The notes under the pieces are model-generated. The model worked only from the letters and a program-made list of their open reading frames with translations. It made no database searches and had not been told where the DNA came from. Below, in pieces: positions 1 to 7,360 of a stretch of 12,917 nucleotides of DNA (positions are counted from its first letter, which is position 1; every line of letters begins with the position of its first letter). Source of the stretch: an uncultured Prevotellaceae bacterium (GTDB lineage: Bacteria; Bacteroidota; Bacteroidia; Bacteroidales; Muribaculaceae); NCBI GenBank assembly GCA_905210415.1, contig CAJLWM010000057.1, positions 1 to 12,917 on the forward strand, in the 5' to 3' direction. A program made the translations under genes and the position numbers.

Positions 1-898
1 CACCATCATCTAATCTGCCTTTATAGCTATTAAGAATCTGATTCAACTCACCCCAAGCGTAGTATTCACCAATCATTTCTGGGCTGCCTGCACCGAGGTT
101 GCATTTTGCCCACAATGTGCCGCTTGGCAAGCCGAGGTCGACATACTCAGTTGAGTAAACTACAGAACCGGTGCCTAATGAGCCCTTTAGTTCTTCGAGT
201 TTCTTGATAATCTCGTCTAAGGCTTCCTTTTGGGTCTTGCTGCCATTCTTCACTGCTTGAATGAGGTTGGCAATCTCGCTCTTGAGATCCTTGAGTGCGG
301 CGCTGTTGTCAGGAATAGCCTTAATGGCAGCCTCGAGGGCGTCGAATTTACCCTCCATCGACAATGTTTGAGCCTTGATGATAGCCTCGATGGCAGCGAG
401 CTTAGTGCTGAGGGTGGTGTTGACTGAAGAGATGATGGTCTCAATAGCCTTGAGTTGCTCTTTGTAGTTTGGCAGAGCGTTGATGGCAGCCACGATGGCA
501 TTGAGTTGCTCGTCGTATTTAGGCATATTCTTGATAGCCTGCTCGAGAAGGTCGAGTTTTCCTTCGAGCGAGAGGGTTTGCGCCTTCATCGCCGCCTCGA
601 TAAGTGCAAGCTTTGCGTCGAGGGTGTTATTTACTGAATTGATTGCTTCAATAATAGCTTGCAATTTGGCTGATTGGTCGGAATTCATCTTATCGATGGC
701 GGCGGTAAGTTTGCCGATGGCCTCTTCGTTCTTAATGGCTCCGTTGTTGATAGCCTCAACAATCTTGCTGAAGTCGTTTATTATGTCCACGTTGGTGGTC
801 TGCTCGAGGTTGGGAGCATCTTCGTGGCACGAGCTAAAGAACATGGGAGTTGCCAACAGCATGGCGCTGGCTAACATGATTGATTTTAACTTTCTCAT
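1..898 (-). CDS. Coiled-coil lipoprotein with a C-terminal DLGLPSGTLWA domain (partial, runs off the left edge)
   Basis: The reading frame starts at ATG 898 and stays open to the window edge, giving 299 residues with no stop, so the C-terminus is missing. Residues 1-23 form a lipoprotein signal peptide ending FSSC, with Cys24 as the predicted lipidation site, so the protein should be membrane-anchored and probably surface- or periplasm-facing. Residues about 35-240 are a long Ala/Leu/Ile/Lys-rich helical region of coiled-coil type, containing a 70-residue tandem duplication. From about residue 250 the text YVDLGLPSGTLWAKCNLGA, then GEYYAWGE, is typical of the domain common in secreted Bacteroidales proteins (related to the Fibrobacter succinogenes major paralogous domain). 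It lies 50 bases after the OmpA-like gene and is probably co-transcribed with it. Function is unknown; a surface stalk carrying a terminal domain is my inference. Confidence 0.85.
   Translation of the reverse strand, partial: MRKLKSIMLASAMLLATPMFFSSCHEDAPNLEQTTNVDIINDFSKIVEAINNGAIKNEEAIGKLTAAIDKMNSDQSAKLQAIIEAINSVNNTLDAKLALIEAAMKAQTLSLEGKLDLLEQAIKNMPKYDEQLNAIVAAINALPNYKEQLKAIETIISSVNTTLSTKLAAIEAIIKAQTLSMEGKFDALEAAIKAIPDNSAALKDLKSEIANLIQAVKNGSKTQKEALDEIIKKLEELKGSLGTGSVVYSTEYVDLGLPSGTLWAKCNLGAGSPEMIGEYYAWGELNQILNSYKGRLDDG
224..643 (-). repeat. Two tandem 210-bp coding repeats (70 residues each)
   Basis: Inside the left-edge lipoprotein, residues 86-155 and 156-225 are homologous copies. Landmarks recur exactly 70 residues apart: INSVNNTL / ISSVNTTL, then KAQTLSLEGKLDLLE / KAQTLSMEGKFDALE. 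In the DNA the corresponding stretches are 210 bases apart (for example agggtg at 621 and at 411). Seventy residues equal ten heptads, so the duplication preserves coiled-coil register. Confidence 0.85.
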
Positions 899-948
899 AA
901 TGGTATTCTTTTTTTGTTTTTTACTTATTTCGTTTGGTATAGAGGGTG

Positions 949-2298
949 TCACTTTTCCACAGTGATGGTCACTCGGCGGCCCTCAGCGGTAGATTTTCCG
1001 CCCTGTGCGCCGATGGCGTTCTGCGGGCGAAGGTCCTCCTTGGCGAAGCCTTCCTTGAGCAGGATTGCCACCACGCGTGCAAGTCGGCGCTCCGAGATTG
1101 CCTGGTTGTAGTCGGGTGTGCCAGGGGTGCTTGCTTCAGCAAGTATGCCGAGTCGCTCGCCCTTCACGCTGCGTGCAAATTCGCGCAGGCGTATCACTTC
1201 CTCCTTGCTCAGGTATGAGCTGTTGTGGGCAAACTGTACGTAGTGCTTAGGTGCAGTCTCAGCCACGGTGGTCTTGCTGCGCTCGCAGTCGTCGAGGGCA
1301 CGCTTGAGCTCGTCGTTTCGCTTCTCGGCCTGCTGGCGAAGCGCCGCCTCGCGGTTGGCGTTGGCCTTTTCAGCCGAAGCCTCGTCGCGGAGCGCGTTCA
1401 CGCGCTGGTTGAGTTGCGACAGCTCGCCCTCGTAGTAGGCGCGCTGCACGCTCGCCTTGCTTGCCACGAAATTGTAGCGCACCGTAGCGAGTGCATATAT
1501 AAGGTTTTTAGGAGCCACTTCCTTGCGGCTGAGCAGCCAGTCAATCTCGCCCTTCACTCCCACGGTGAATCGGCGGCTAAGGTCGGCCTCGATGTGCAGT
1601 GTGGCAGGGATAAACAGCTTGTTGTATGACTCGTGGCGGTTTACCGAGCGCAGATGGCCGGTTACGATCACCGTGCCGTCGTTGTTGATGGTTCCGTCGC
1701 CGTAGAACGGCTTTGTTGTGCCGCCGCTGGTGATGGTGTTGCTGTAGGAGATGCTATACTCGTTGCCGCGCGCGAAGGTGTGTCCGAGGCCCGTACCAAT
1801 CCAGATGTTGAGCCATTGAGCGCCGCGCTTGGGCCACAGCTCCATGAAGTTGAATCCGAGGTTTAGCTTCACGTTATGGGTGTTCATCATATAGTTTCCG
1901 TAGGCCTTCACGTCGGTCACCTTGGTGTCGAGCACCGAGGGGCGCTGCTCGCGGCGGTATCGCGACCACAAGTAGTCGGCACCGATGCGCACCCACGGAC
2001 GGATGGTGAAGTCGAAACCGCCGCCCACAGCAGGCGACTGCTTATAGCTGCGCTTGGCGTCGATATTCTGATACCAAACGCCGTTAGCCCACGACACACC
2101 GCCCTGAGCGAAAATGCTCCAGGTGTTGGTGCGCAGTTCACTGTTTTGGTCGCGTGGCGGTTCTGCCGTCCCCTCGGCCTTGTCCTGCGCCTGGGCGCCA
2201 AAGGCGGCGAGCACGCAGAGCAGCAGCATGCTGAGCCTAACTCTTGCCCAATTGCCACCGAATAGCGGATTAAGCGGTTTAGTTCGTCTTGTGTTCAT
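949..2298 (-). CDS. OmpA-family outer-membrane protein (N-terminal barrel, coiled coil, OmpA-like C-terminal domain)
   Basis: 449 residues. A signal peptide spans about 1-38 (positive n-region, then LSMLLLCVLAAFGAQAQ). Residues about 55-280 alternate aromatic and polar positions with Gly-rich turns, as in an eight-stranded-type beta barrel. Residues about 285-345 are a charged coiled coil (ELSQLNQRVNALRDEASAEK). Residues about 350-449 resemble the OmpA C-terminal peptidoglycan-binding domain: NQAISERRLARVVAIL matches the NxxLSxxRAxxV helix, and the end GRRVTITV is typical. The usual 'G-[YH]-[TA]-D' aspartate before that helix is not evident; the site reads ILAEASTPGTPDYN. The likely role is anchoring the outer membrane to the cell wall. 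It is the middle gene of a probable operon, 87 bases after the small 80-aa gene and 50 bases before the lipoprotein. No signal for a separate promoter was seen in either gap. Confidence 0.88.
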   Translation of the reverse strand: MNTRRTKPLNPLFGGNWARVRLSMLLLCVLAAFGAQAQDKAEGTAEPPRDQNSELRTNTWSIFAQGGVSWANGVWYQNIDAKRSYKQSPAVGGGFDFTIRPWVRIGADYLWSRYRREQRPSVLDTKVTDVKAYGNYMMNTHNVKLNLGFNFMELWPKRGAQWLNIWIGTGLGHTFARGNEYSISYSNTITSGGTTKPFYGDGTINNDGTVIVTGHLRSVNRHESYNKLFIPATLHIEADLSRRFTVGVKGEIDWLLSRKEVAPKNLIYALATVRYNFVASKASVQRAYYEGELSQLNQRVNALRDEASAEKANANREAALRQQAEKRNDELKRALDDCERSKTTVAETAPKHYVQFAHNSSYLSKEEVIRLREFARSVKGERLGILAEASTPGTPDYNQAISERRLARVVAILLKEGFAKEDLRPQNAIGAQGGKSTAEGRRVTITVEK

Positions 2299-2385
2299 AC
2301 TTGCTTTGATTTTAATTATTGTTATTTTGTTTTTATCTCAGGTTTATCGGCCAAAAGGATTTCGTTGTCGTCCTGAAGGCTGGTG

Positions 2386-2628
2386 TCATTTGCCCTGCTT
2401 GCCCATGAAGAAATCCCTGATCCGCTGCCAGAGCGAGCGCCGAGACTTCGCCGGGACTTCGTCGTGCCGGAGAGAGAACTCGTGCTTCGTGCCGCGACGG
2501 TCGAGCTCGTCGTCGATCATCTCGCGGATGGTGTCGAGAAGCTGGACGCGCTCATCCGAGAAATGCTGAGCTTGGTCGGCCTTTCGCGGTTCGTCGTTTT
2601 GCGATATTTTTCGGTCGTTTCCAATCAT
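2386..2628 (-). CDS. Small hydrophilic protein, unknown function (80 aa), first gene of the OmpA operon
   Basis: 80 residues, start ATG at 2628, no signal peptide or membrane segment. It is rich in charged residues, with an acidic helical middle (QLLDTIREMIDDELDRR) and a basic, amphipathic C-terminal stretch (SRRSLWQRIRDFF). I do not recognise a family. It is supported mainly by context: same strand, a good -7 promoter box and an operator-like array directly upstream, and the OmpA-like gene 87 bases downstream. An antisense frame of similar length exists over part of it, so a non-coding leader is not excluded. A cytoplasmic protein that touches nucleic acid or membrane through its basic tail is only a guess. 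Confidence 0.6.
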   Translation of the reverse strand: MIGNDRKISQNDEPRKADQAQHFSDERVQLLDTIREMIDDELDRRGTKHEFSLRHDEVPAKSRRSLWQRIRDFFMGKQGK

Positions 2629-2655
2629 GGTAGCATATGGTTGGTTTAGTTTTCA

Positions 2656-2663
2656 CAAATTTA
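2656..2663 (-). promoter_or_regulatory. Candidate -7 promoter box for the OmpA operon
   Basis: The minus strand reads TAAATTTG, a full match to the Bacteroidota housekeeping -7 consensus TAnnTTTG, and is 28 bases upstream of the 80-aa gene's start. The expected -33 TTTG is absent at the right spacing; that position (about 2683-2686) reads GTAA and directly abuts the operator-like array. This fits a promoter that depends on an activator (inference). Confidence 0.5.
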
Positions 2664-2685
2664 GGGGCATGTGGAGCAAAAATTA

Positions 2686-2760
2686 CTGTTCTAATCGGAC
2701 ATTTTTCTGTTCTAATCGGACATTTTTAATTTGCCCGATTGTTCTAATCGGACATTTTTA
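2686..2760. promoter_or_regulatory. Array of three operator-like direct repeats, core TGTTCTAATCGGACA
   Basis: The 20-base string TGTTCTAATCGGACATTTTT occurs exactly three times, starting at 2687, 2708 and 2740. The spacings of 21 and 32 bases are about two and three helical turns, so all three copies face the same side of the DNA. Each core is itself an imperfect palindrome (TGTTC-N5-GGACA). The third copy also forms CCGATT-gttct-AATCGG with the bases before it (2735-2751). The array sits just upstream of the candidate -7 box of the OmpA operon. The binding regulator is unknown; a LytTR-type or other response regulator, or a one-component activator, would fit. Confidence 0.6.
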
Positions 2761-2885
2761 GCGCGTAACTCATTGAGCATTAGTGCAAACCCGAGAACAG
2801 TAGTGCGAACAATCGCCAAAATCCCCATTTCCGCAGCGTCGGTTTTGTGTTTCCCACGGCGGGTGATTTTGTGAGTGTTTTTGCA
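2761..2885. other. Intergenic stretch with no recognised gene
   Basis: Apart from a degenerate upstream copy of the flanking 69-bp repeat (tgtttcccacggcgggtgatttt around 2848-2871, resembling the second half of the unit), I see no gene, RNA or terminator here. Open frames crossing this region arise from repeats with a period divisible by three. Confidence 0.5.
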
Positions 2886-3064
2886 TCACGCAGGCGGATG
2901 TTGAAGTTCACGCAGATTCCGCAGATTGGGCATATTTTGCTGGTGGTATTGTTTCGCGCAGAAGGTGATTTTTGCATCACGCAGATTCCGCAGATTTGCC
3001 AGATTTTGCTGGTGGTATTGTTTCCCTCGGAGGGCGTTTTTTTGTTCACGCAAATTCCGCAGAT
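2886..3064. repeat. Tandem 69-bp intergenic repeats built on TCACGCAGATTCCGCAGAT
   Basis: The motif TCACGCAGATTCCGCAGAT starts at 2908 and 2977, with a near-copy (TCACGCAAATTCCGCAGAT) at 3046, giving an exact 69-base period. The two full units (2908-2976, 2977-3045) also share ATTTTGCTGGTGGTATTGTTT and are roughly four fifths identical. A truncated copy of the first nine bases occurs at 2886. The inverse motif ATCTGCGGGGATCTGCGTGA occurs at 3297-3316 in the opposite orientation. Because 69 is divisible by three, several frames stay open and translate into 23-residue repeats, but there is no start-signal or protein logic, and I regard these as non-coding dispersed repeats. Confidence 0.75.
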
Positions 3065-3160
3065 ATAACAGATCTTGCGATGATAACCGATAAAACAACG
3101 TCGGAGACATAGGCACCATACGTTTCGGCTTCACATTCCGCGTTGGATAACCGCAGCAAG

Positions 3161-3265
3161 TAGGGATGTCGCACTGCCGCGTCCGCACTTGAATGGTAAT
3201 AACACATTAATTACCAACGTATTATGCGGATGTGACATGCCACGTCCCTACCGGCGGGTGGTATC
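3161..3265. repeat. Palindromic intergenic repeat element, copy 1
   Basis: The outer arms 3161-3187 (TAGGGATGTCGC... to ...GTCCGCA) and 3225-3250 (TGCGGATGTGACATGCC... to ...GTCCCTA) are imperfect inverted repeats of about 26 bases. Nested inside is a 7-bp inverted repeat, TGGTAAT (3194-3200) with ATTACCA (3210-3216). The element continues into ACCGGCGGGTGGTATC at 3250-3265. It resembles a REP- or MITE-like dispersed element; it has no coding capacity that I can credit. Confidence 0.6.
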
Positions 3266-3296
3266 CCCGGCATCCAAATCAAAAAAAATCTGTTTG

Positions 3297-3316
3297 ATCT
3301 GCGGGGATCTGCGTGA
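3297..3316 (+). repeat. Inverted single copy of the 69-bp repeat core
   Basis: ATCTGCGGGGATCTGCGTGA is the reverse complement of the 69-bp repeat core except for a one-base expansion in the central G run. It lies between the two palindromic elements, so the intergenic region is a mosaic of two repeat families. Confidence 0.6.
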
Positions 3317-3340
3317 AACCCATCACCATCCACGGGAAAC

Positions 3341-3449
3341 GCGTCCGCACCCGAATGGCAATAACATATACCCGAATGGCGATAACACTTTAATTTTCTA
3401 CACATTATGCGGACGAGGCATACCGAGTCACTACCGGCGGGTGGTATCG
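3341..3449. repeat. Palindromic intergenic repeat element, copy 2 (expanded)
   Basis: This shares with copy 1 the blocks GCGTCCGCAC, GAATGG..ATAACAC, ATTATGCGGA and CTACCGGCGGGTGGTATC in the same order and orientation. It differs by an internal 21-base duplication (CCCGAATGGCAATAACA at 3350, CCCGAATGGCGATAACA at 3371) and by a more diverged arm (GAGGCATACCGAGTCACTACC). After it, up to the terminator at 3513, I see nothing further. Confidence 0.6.
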
Positions 3450-3512
3450 AATGGCCATCCGAAACCACTGGGGGTGTAATCCATTGGCCATACGAGCCAC
3501 GGATTGTGTGGG

Positions 3513-3551
3513 CAAAAAAAATATGCTTGCCACTGTGTGTGACAAGCATAT
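3513..3551 (-). terminator. Intrinsic terminator downstream of frdB
   Basis: ATATGCTTG (3521-3529) pairs perfectly with CAAGCATAT (3543-3551), with additional CAC/GTG pairing in the interior. On the minus strand the stem runs straight into a run of eight T (3514-3521), the classic order for a rho-independent terminator of the frdCAB transcript. Confidence 0.85.
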
Positions 3552-3569
3552 AGGGTAAATATCACGATT

Positions 3570-3586
3570 CTTGCCCCGAGGGCAAG
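3570..3586 (-). terminator. Short GC-rich hairpin just after the frdB stop
   Basis: CTTGCCC-CGA-GGGCAAG is a perfect 7-bp stem with a 3-base loop, eight bases past the frdB stop codon. It has no T run of its own. It could pause polymerase or protect the transcript 3' end, acting together with the stronger terminator about 20 bases further on. Confidence 0.5.
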
Positions 3587-3593
3587 CGTGAGA

Positions 3594-4343
3594 TTAGTCT
3601 TTGAACTTAGCGCAGATGTATTCGCGGTTCATGCGAGCGATGTTGCTGAGGCTGATGTTCTTAGGGCATTCAGCAGCGCAAGCACCAGTGTTGGTACAGT
3701 TACCGAAGCCGAGTTCGTCCATCTTAGAAACCATAGCCTTAGCGCGGCGAGCTGCTTCAGCCTTACCTTGAGGAAGGAGGGCGAATTGGCTAACCTTAGC
3801 AGAAACGAACAACATAGCAGAACCGTTCTTACAAGCAGCAACGCAGCAACCGCAACCGATGCAAGTAGCAGAGTCCATTGCTTCGTCGGCAATGTTCTTA
3901 GGGATTGCGATAGCGTTGGCGTCTTGAGCGCCGCCGCAGTTGAATGACACGTAGCCACCAGCTTGTTGGATCTTATCGAAAGCGTTACGGTCAACCATCA
4001 AGTCCTTGATAACAGGGAATGCAGCAGAACGCCATGGTTCAACGGTGATAGTTTCGCCGTCTTGGAACTTACGCATATAGAGTTGGCAAGTTGTAGCGCC
4101 TGTAGCAGGTCCGTGTGGGTGTCCATTGATGTAAAGAGAGCACATACCGCAGATACCTTCACGGCAGTCGTGGTCGAACACGATAGGCTCTTCGCCTTTT
4201 TCAACGAGGATTTCGTTGAGGATATCAAGGGTTTCAAGGAAAGATGTTTCGGTGTCAGTGTCAACCGAATAAGTCTTGAATTCGCCTTTTGCCTTAGGGC
4301 TGGCTTGACGCCAAACCTTAAGATTTACTTTCATATTTGCCAT
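3594..4343 (-). CDS. frdB: Fumarate reductase / succinate dehydrogenase iron-sulfur subunit
   Basis: 249 residues, full length for the family. It passes electrons between the quinone-binding membrane subunit and the FAD subunit, on the cytoplasmic face. All three cluster-binding blocks are visible: [2Fe-2S] with Cys60, Cys65, Cys68 (CREGICGMC) and Cys86; [4Fe-4S] in [11 protein letters not shown] (161-171); and the [3Fe-4S]/[4Fe-4S] ligands Cys216, Cys222 and Cys226 (ending CPKNIS). It follows frdA by 26 bases and is the last gene of the operon, before a clear terminator. In fermenting Bacteroidales the complex mainly reduces fumarate to succinate, hence frd rather than sdh. The direction cannot be settled from sequence. 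Confidence 0.95.
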   Translation of the reverse strand: MANMKVNLKVWRQASPKAKGEFKTYSVDTDTETSFLETLDILNEILVEKGEEPIVFDHDCREGICGMCSLYINGHPHGPATGATTCQLYMRKFQDGETITVEPWRSAAFPVIKDLMVDRNAFDKIQQAGGYVSFNCGGAQDANAIAIPKNIADEAMDSATCIGCGCCVAACKNGSAMLFVSAKVSQFALLPQGKAEAARRAKAMVSKMDELGFGNCTNTGACAAECPKNISLSNIARMNREYICAKFKD

Positions 4344-4369
4344 TTGAATTTTCTTTCTTAATTAGTTGA

Positions 4370-6379
4370 TTATGACTTATAGTTACGAGTTTGAACCTTG
4401 ATAGCCTCGTATTCGAGAGGTTCTTTAATCAATTGAGGAGCAGTTTCGTCGTTGCCTTGGTAGTTCCAGCAAGAAACGTAGAAGTAGTTCTTGTCGTCGC
4501 GCTTAGCTTCGCCTTCCTCAGTTTGATATTCTTCACGGAAGTGACCACCGCAAGATTCGTTACGGTTGAGAGCATCGTAAGCAATAAGTTCGCCCATGAT
4601 GATGAAGTCTTGCAAGCGGAATGCCTTGTCGAGCTCAACGTTCATGCCATCGCCAGCAGTGCCAGGGATGAAGAGGTTCTTGTTGAACTCTTCGCGGAGA
4701 GCTTTGAGCTTAGTAAGAGCAGTTTGCAAACCTTCCTTAGTGCGGCCCATACCAACGTGTTCCCAAAGGATGTTACCCAATTCCTTGTGGATAGAGTCGA
4801 CAGAGCGCTTACCACCGATGTTCATGAGGCGTTGTTCTTCAGCCACACAAGCCTTTTCAGCTTCAACAAATTCAGGAGCGTCGATGCTGAAGCGAGGCAC
4901 TTGGATTTGGTCGCTGAGGTAGTTTTGGATAGTGTAAGGCAAAACAAAGTAACCGTCGGCAAGACCTTGCATCAAAGCAGAAGCACCGAGGCGGTTAGCA
5001 CCGTGGTCAGAGAAGTTACATTCGCCGATAGCGAACAGACCCTTCACAGAAGTTTGCAATTCGTAGTCAACCCAGATACCACCCATAGTGTAGTGGATAG
5101 CTGGATAGATCATCATAGGGTTGTAGTATTTCACACCGTTGATAGTGTTGGCGTGTTCACCAGGGTTAACGTCGGTGATTTCTTCGTACATGTCGAAGAG
5201 GTTGCCGTAGCGTTGACGAACCACGTCAAGACCGAGACGGTTGATAGCTTCAGAGAAGTCGAGGAATACGGCTTGGCCAGTGTTGTTTACACCGTATCCC
5301 TTGTCGCAGCGTTCCTTAGCAGCACGAGAAGCAACGTCGCGAGGCACGAGGTTACCGAATGCTGGGTAACGGCGTTCCAAGTAGTAGTCGCGTTCTTCTT
5401 CAGGAATATCGCTACCCTTCTTAGTGCCAGCTTGCAAAGCCTTAGCGTCTTCGAGTTTCTTAGGCACCCAGATGCGACCGTCGTTACGGAGTGATTCTGA
5501 CATAAGGGTAAGCTTAGATTGCTTGTCGCCGTGGCGTGGGATACAAGTTGGGTGAATTTGCACGTAGGCTGGGTTAGCGAAGTAAGCGCCCTTGCGGTAG
5601 CAGGCTACTGCAGCAGAAGCGTTACAAGCCATAGCGTTGGTTGAAAGGAAGTAAGCGTTGCCGTAGCCACCAGTAGCGATAACTACTGCGTGAGCTGCGA
5701 AACGTTCGAACTTACCAGTAACGAGGTTCTTAGCGATGATACCGCGAGCGCGACCGTCGATCAAAACCACGTCGTGCATTTCGTAGCGGTTGTAGCTCTT
5801 CACCTTACCCATTTGGATTTGGCGGTTGAGTGAGCTATAAGCACCGAGAAGAAGTTGTTGACCAGTTTGACCCTTAGCGTAGAATGTACGAGATACTTGC
5901 GCACCACCGAAAGAACGGTTGTCGAGCATACCGCCGTATTCGCGAGCGAAAGGTACACCTTGAGCCACGCATTGGTCGATGATATTGTTAGATACTTCAG
6001 CGAGGCGATAAACGTTAGCTTCACGAGCACGGTAGTCACCACCCTTTACAGTATCGTAGAAAAGACGATAAACAGAGTCGCCGTCGTTTTGATAGTTCTT
6101 AGCAGCATTGATACCACCTTGTGCAGCGATAGAGTGAGCACGGCGTGGTGAGTCTTGGATGCAGAAGTTGAGCACGTTGAAGCCCATTTCTGCGAGGGTG
6201 GATGCTGCTGATGCACCAGCAAGACCAGTACCAACAACGATGATGTCGAGCTTACGCTTGTTGGCAGGATTTACAAGTTTTTGATGAGCTTTATAGTTAG
6301 TCCACTTCTCAGCGACTGGACCTTCAGGAATCTTAGAGTCGATTACAGGCTGAGCAGCAGTTGTCTTAGTTTCTTCCAT
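4370..6379 (-). CDS. frdA: Fumarate reductase / succinate dehydrogenase flavoprotein subunit
   Basis: 669 residues. This is the catalytic subunit, interconverting fumarate and succinate using covalently bound FAD. Visible features are the Rossmann motif GTGLAG (50-55), the FAD-attachment region [11 protein letters not shown] with His82 as the probable covalent ligand, ATGGYGN (about 236), QIHPTCIP (about 274), [13 protein letters not shown] (about 295), the active-site region PRDVASRA (346-353), [10 protein letters not shown] (429-438), and [18 protein letters not shown] near 452-469. No motif is missing. It starts 46 bases after frdC and is followed by frdB. The leader is AT-rich without a clear Shine-Dalgarno, usual in Bacteroidota. 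Codon choice is strongly biased, consistent with high expression, and this keeps long antisense frames open over the gene. Confidence 0.96.
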   Translation of the reverse strand: MEETKTTAAQPVIDSKIPEGPVAEKWTNYKAHQKLVNPANKRKLDIIVVGTGLAGASAASTLAEMGFNVLNFCIQDSPRRAHSIAAQGGINAAKNYQNDGDSVYRLFYDTVKGGDYRAREANVYRLAEVSNNIIDQCVAQGVPFAREYGGMLDNRSFGGAQVSRTFYAKGQTGQQLLLGAYSSLNRQIQMGKVKSYNRYEMHDVVLIDGRARGIIAKNLVTGKFERFAAHAVVIATGGYGNAYFLSTNAMACNASAAVACYRKGAYFANPAYVQIHPTCIPRHGDKQSKLTLMSESLRNDGRIWVPKKLEDAKALQAGTKKGSDIPEEERDYYLERRYPAFGNLVPRDVASRAAKERCDKGYGVNNTGQAVFLDFSEAINRLGLDVVRQRYGNLFDMYEEITDVNPGEHANTINGVKYYNPMMIYPAIHYTMGGIWVDYELQTSVKGLFAIGECNFSDHGANRLGASALMQGLADGYFVLPYTIQNYLSDQIQVPRFSIDAPEFVEAEKACVAEEQRLMNIGGKRSVDSIHKELGNILWEHVGMGRTKEGLQTALTKLKALREEFNKNLFIPGTAGDGMNVELDKAFRLQDFIIMGELIAYDALNRNESCGGHFREEYQTEEGEAKRDDKNYFYVSCWNYQGNDETAPQLIKEPLEYEAIKVQTRNYKS

Positions 6380-6425
6380 AATAATTGAAATTAAAAATTT
6401 TTTTTAATGGTTATTACTCAGCGTA

Positions 6426-7295
6426 TTATTTGTTAGGACAATCTGGGCAAGCTTCGCCAGCGTGTTGGCAGTCACCGTGTTGGCAGCCTTCATGATTGGT
6501 GCATTCAAATGCAGCTTCGATAACTTCTACTTCTTCTGCATTTACTTGTTCCATAATCTTGAGTTCGTAAGCAGGAACTGCTTCTTGGCAATCAGTGCAG
6601 TGAGCCTTGAGAGCGAAGATTACACCTTCAACAGCGAAGAGAAGGATAACGATGGTAGCCCAAGCGTTTGACATGCACTTGAGGCGTGGAAGCCACTTGT
6701 CGTTGGCAGTACCAAGAGTTTGGAATGCGCTCCAGAAACCGTGAGTCATGTGGAACCAGAGAGCAACGAAGCCGATAAGGTAAACCACGAGAACGCCCCA
6801 GCCAAGAGTGCCAGAGAATTGATACATGATTTGAGCCCAACCGTCGGCAGCAGAGATAGTGCCACATTCAGTAACAGTCTCAAGACCGAGGCAAGGGAAC
6901 AATTCAGCAAGCATCATGTGTCCCCAGAATTGGTAGAGGTGAAGCAATGTGAAGCAAGCAATCACGATACCGAGCACGAGCATGTTTTGTGAAGCCCATT
7001 CTACTGATTTAGGACGTGAAGTAACTTCATAAGCATCATTACCACGGGCTTTCTTGTTCTGGATTGTAAGCCAGAAAGCGTAGATGATGTGAATCACAAA
7101 CAACGCTGCAAGGCCAAGAGTAGCCGCTACAGCATACCAGTTGGCACCGAGAATACCGCAAATCTTGTTGTAAGCCTCTGGGCTAAAGATTGCCACTGCA
7201 TTCATCAGCACGTGGAATGTAAGGAATAGGACGAGGGCGATACCAGTAACTGACATCACAACCTTTCTTCCTATAGAAGATTTTGTTAACCACAT
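6426..7295 (-). CDS. frdC: Fumarate reductase / succinate dehydrogenase cytochrome b subunit (b558 type) with Cys/His-rich tail
   Basis: 289 residues. This is the membrane anchor that binds haem b and exchanges electrons with menaquinone. Five hydrophobic helices lie at about 11-33, 55-77, 103-122, 160-182 and 208-228. Candidate haem ligands are His28, His69, His119 and His172/175 (FHMTHGFW). The family is usually about 220-240 residues; here about 60 residues follow the last helix. That tail contains CTDC (233-236) and then, at 265-286, a spacing pattern C-x2-H-x2-C-x-H-x2-C-x-H-x4-C-x2-C. With the N-terminus inside, five helices put this tail in the periplasm. It is the first gene of frdCAB, with a good promoter upstream. 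Function of the tail is unknown; metal binding is inference. Confidence 0.93.
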   Translation of the reverse strand: MWLTKSSIGRKVVMSVTGIALVLFLTFHVLMNAVAIFSPEAYNKICGILGANWYAVAATLGLAALFVIHIIYAFWLTIQNKKARGNDAYEVTSRPKSVEWASQNMLVLGIVIACFTLLHLYQFWGHMMLAELFPCLGLETVTECGTISAADGWAQIMYQFSGTLGWGVLVVYLIGFVALWFHMTHGFWSAFQTLGTANDKWLPRLKCMSNAWATIVILLFAVEGVIFALKAHCTDCQEAVPAYELKIMEQVNAEEVEVIEAAFECTNHEGCQHGDCQHAGEACPDCPNK

Positions 7296-7360
7296 AGTGA
7301 GTGTTGAGAATTTAAGTTATTAATTAGTTAATTGTAATTTGTTGTCGCTAATATGCTTTG

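Noticed and set aside
480..965. A 161-aa plus-strand open frame with a hydrophobic C-terminal segment
   Set aside because: It lies opposite the coiled-coil lipoprotein, whose signal peptide and heptads are convincing; the hydrophobicity comes from reading Ala/Lys/Glu-rich helix codons in reverse.
2886..3064. Possible CRISPR array
   Set aside because: The repeat unit is 69 bases with conserved sequence throughout, there are only two full copies, and no variable spacers of equal length or cas genes are present.
2780..3549. Several 70-112 aa open frames on both strands in the intergenic region
   Set aside because: They cross the 69-bp repeats and palindromic elements, translate into repeat peptides such as NLRNLR or TQIPQI, and exist on both strands at once because the repeat period is divisible by three.
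4391..5494. A 367-aa open frame on the plus strand opposite frdA
   Set aside because: frdA is certain from its motifs on the other strand. The antisense frame is low in complexity (Val/Ser/Phe-rich), reflects the biased codon use of frdA, and matches no family I know.
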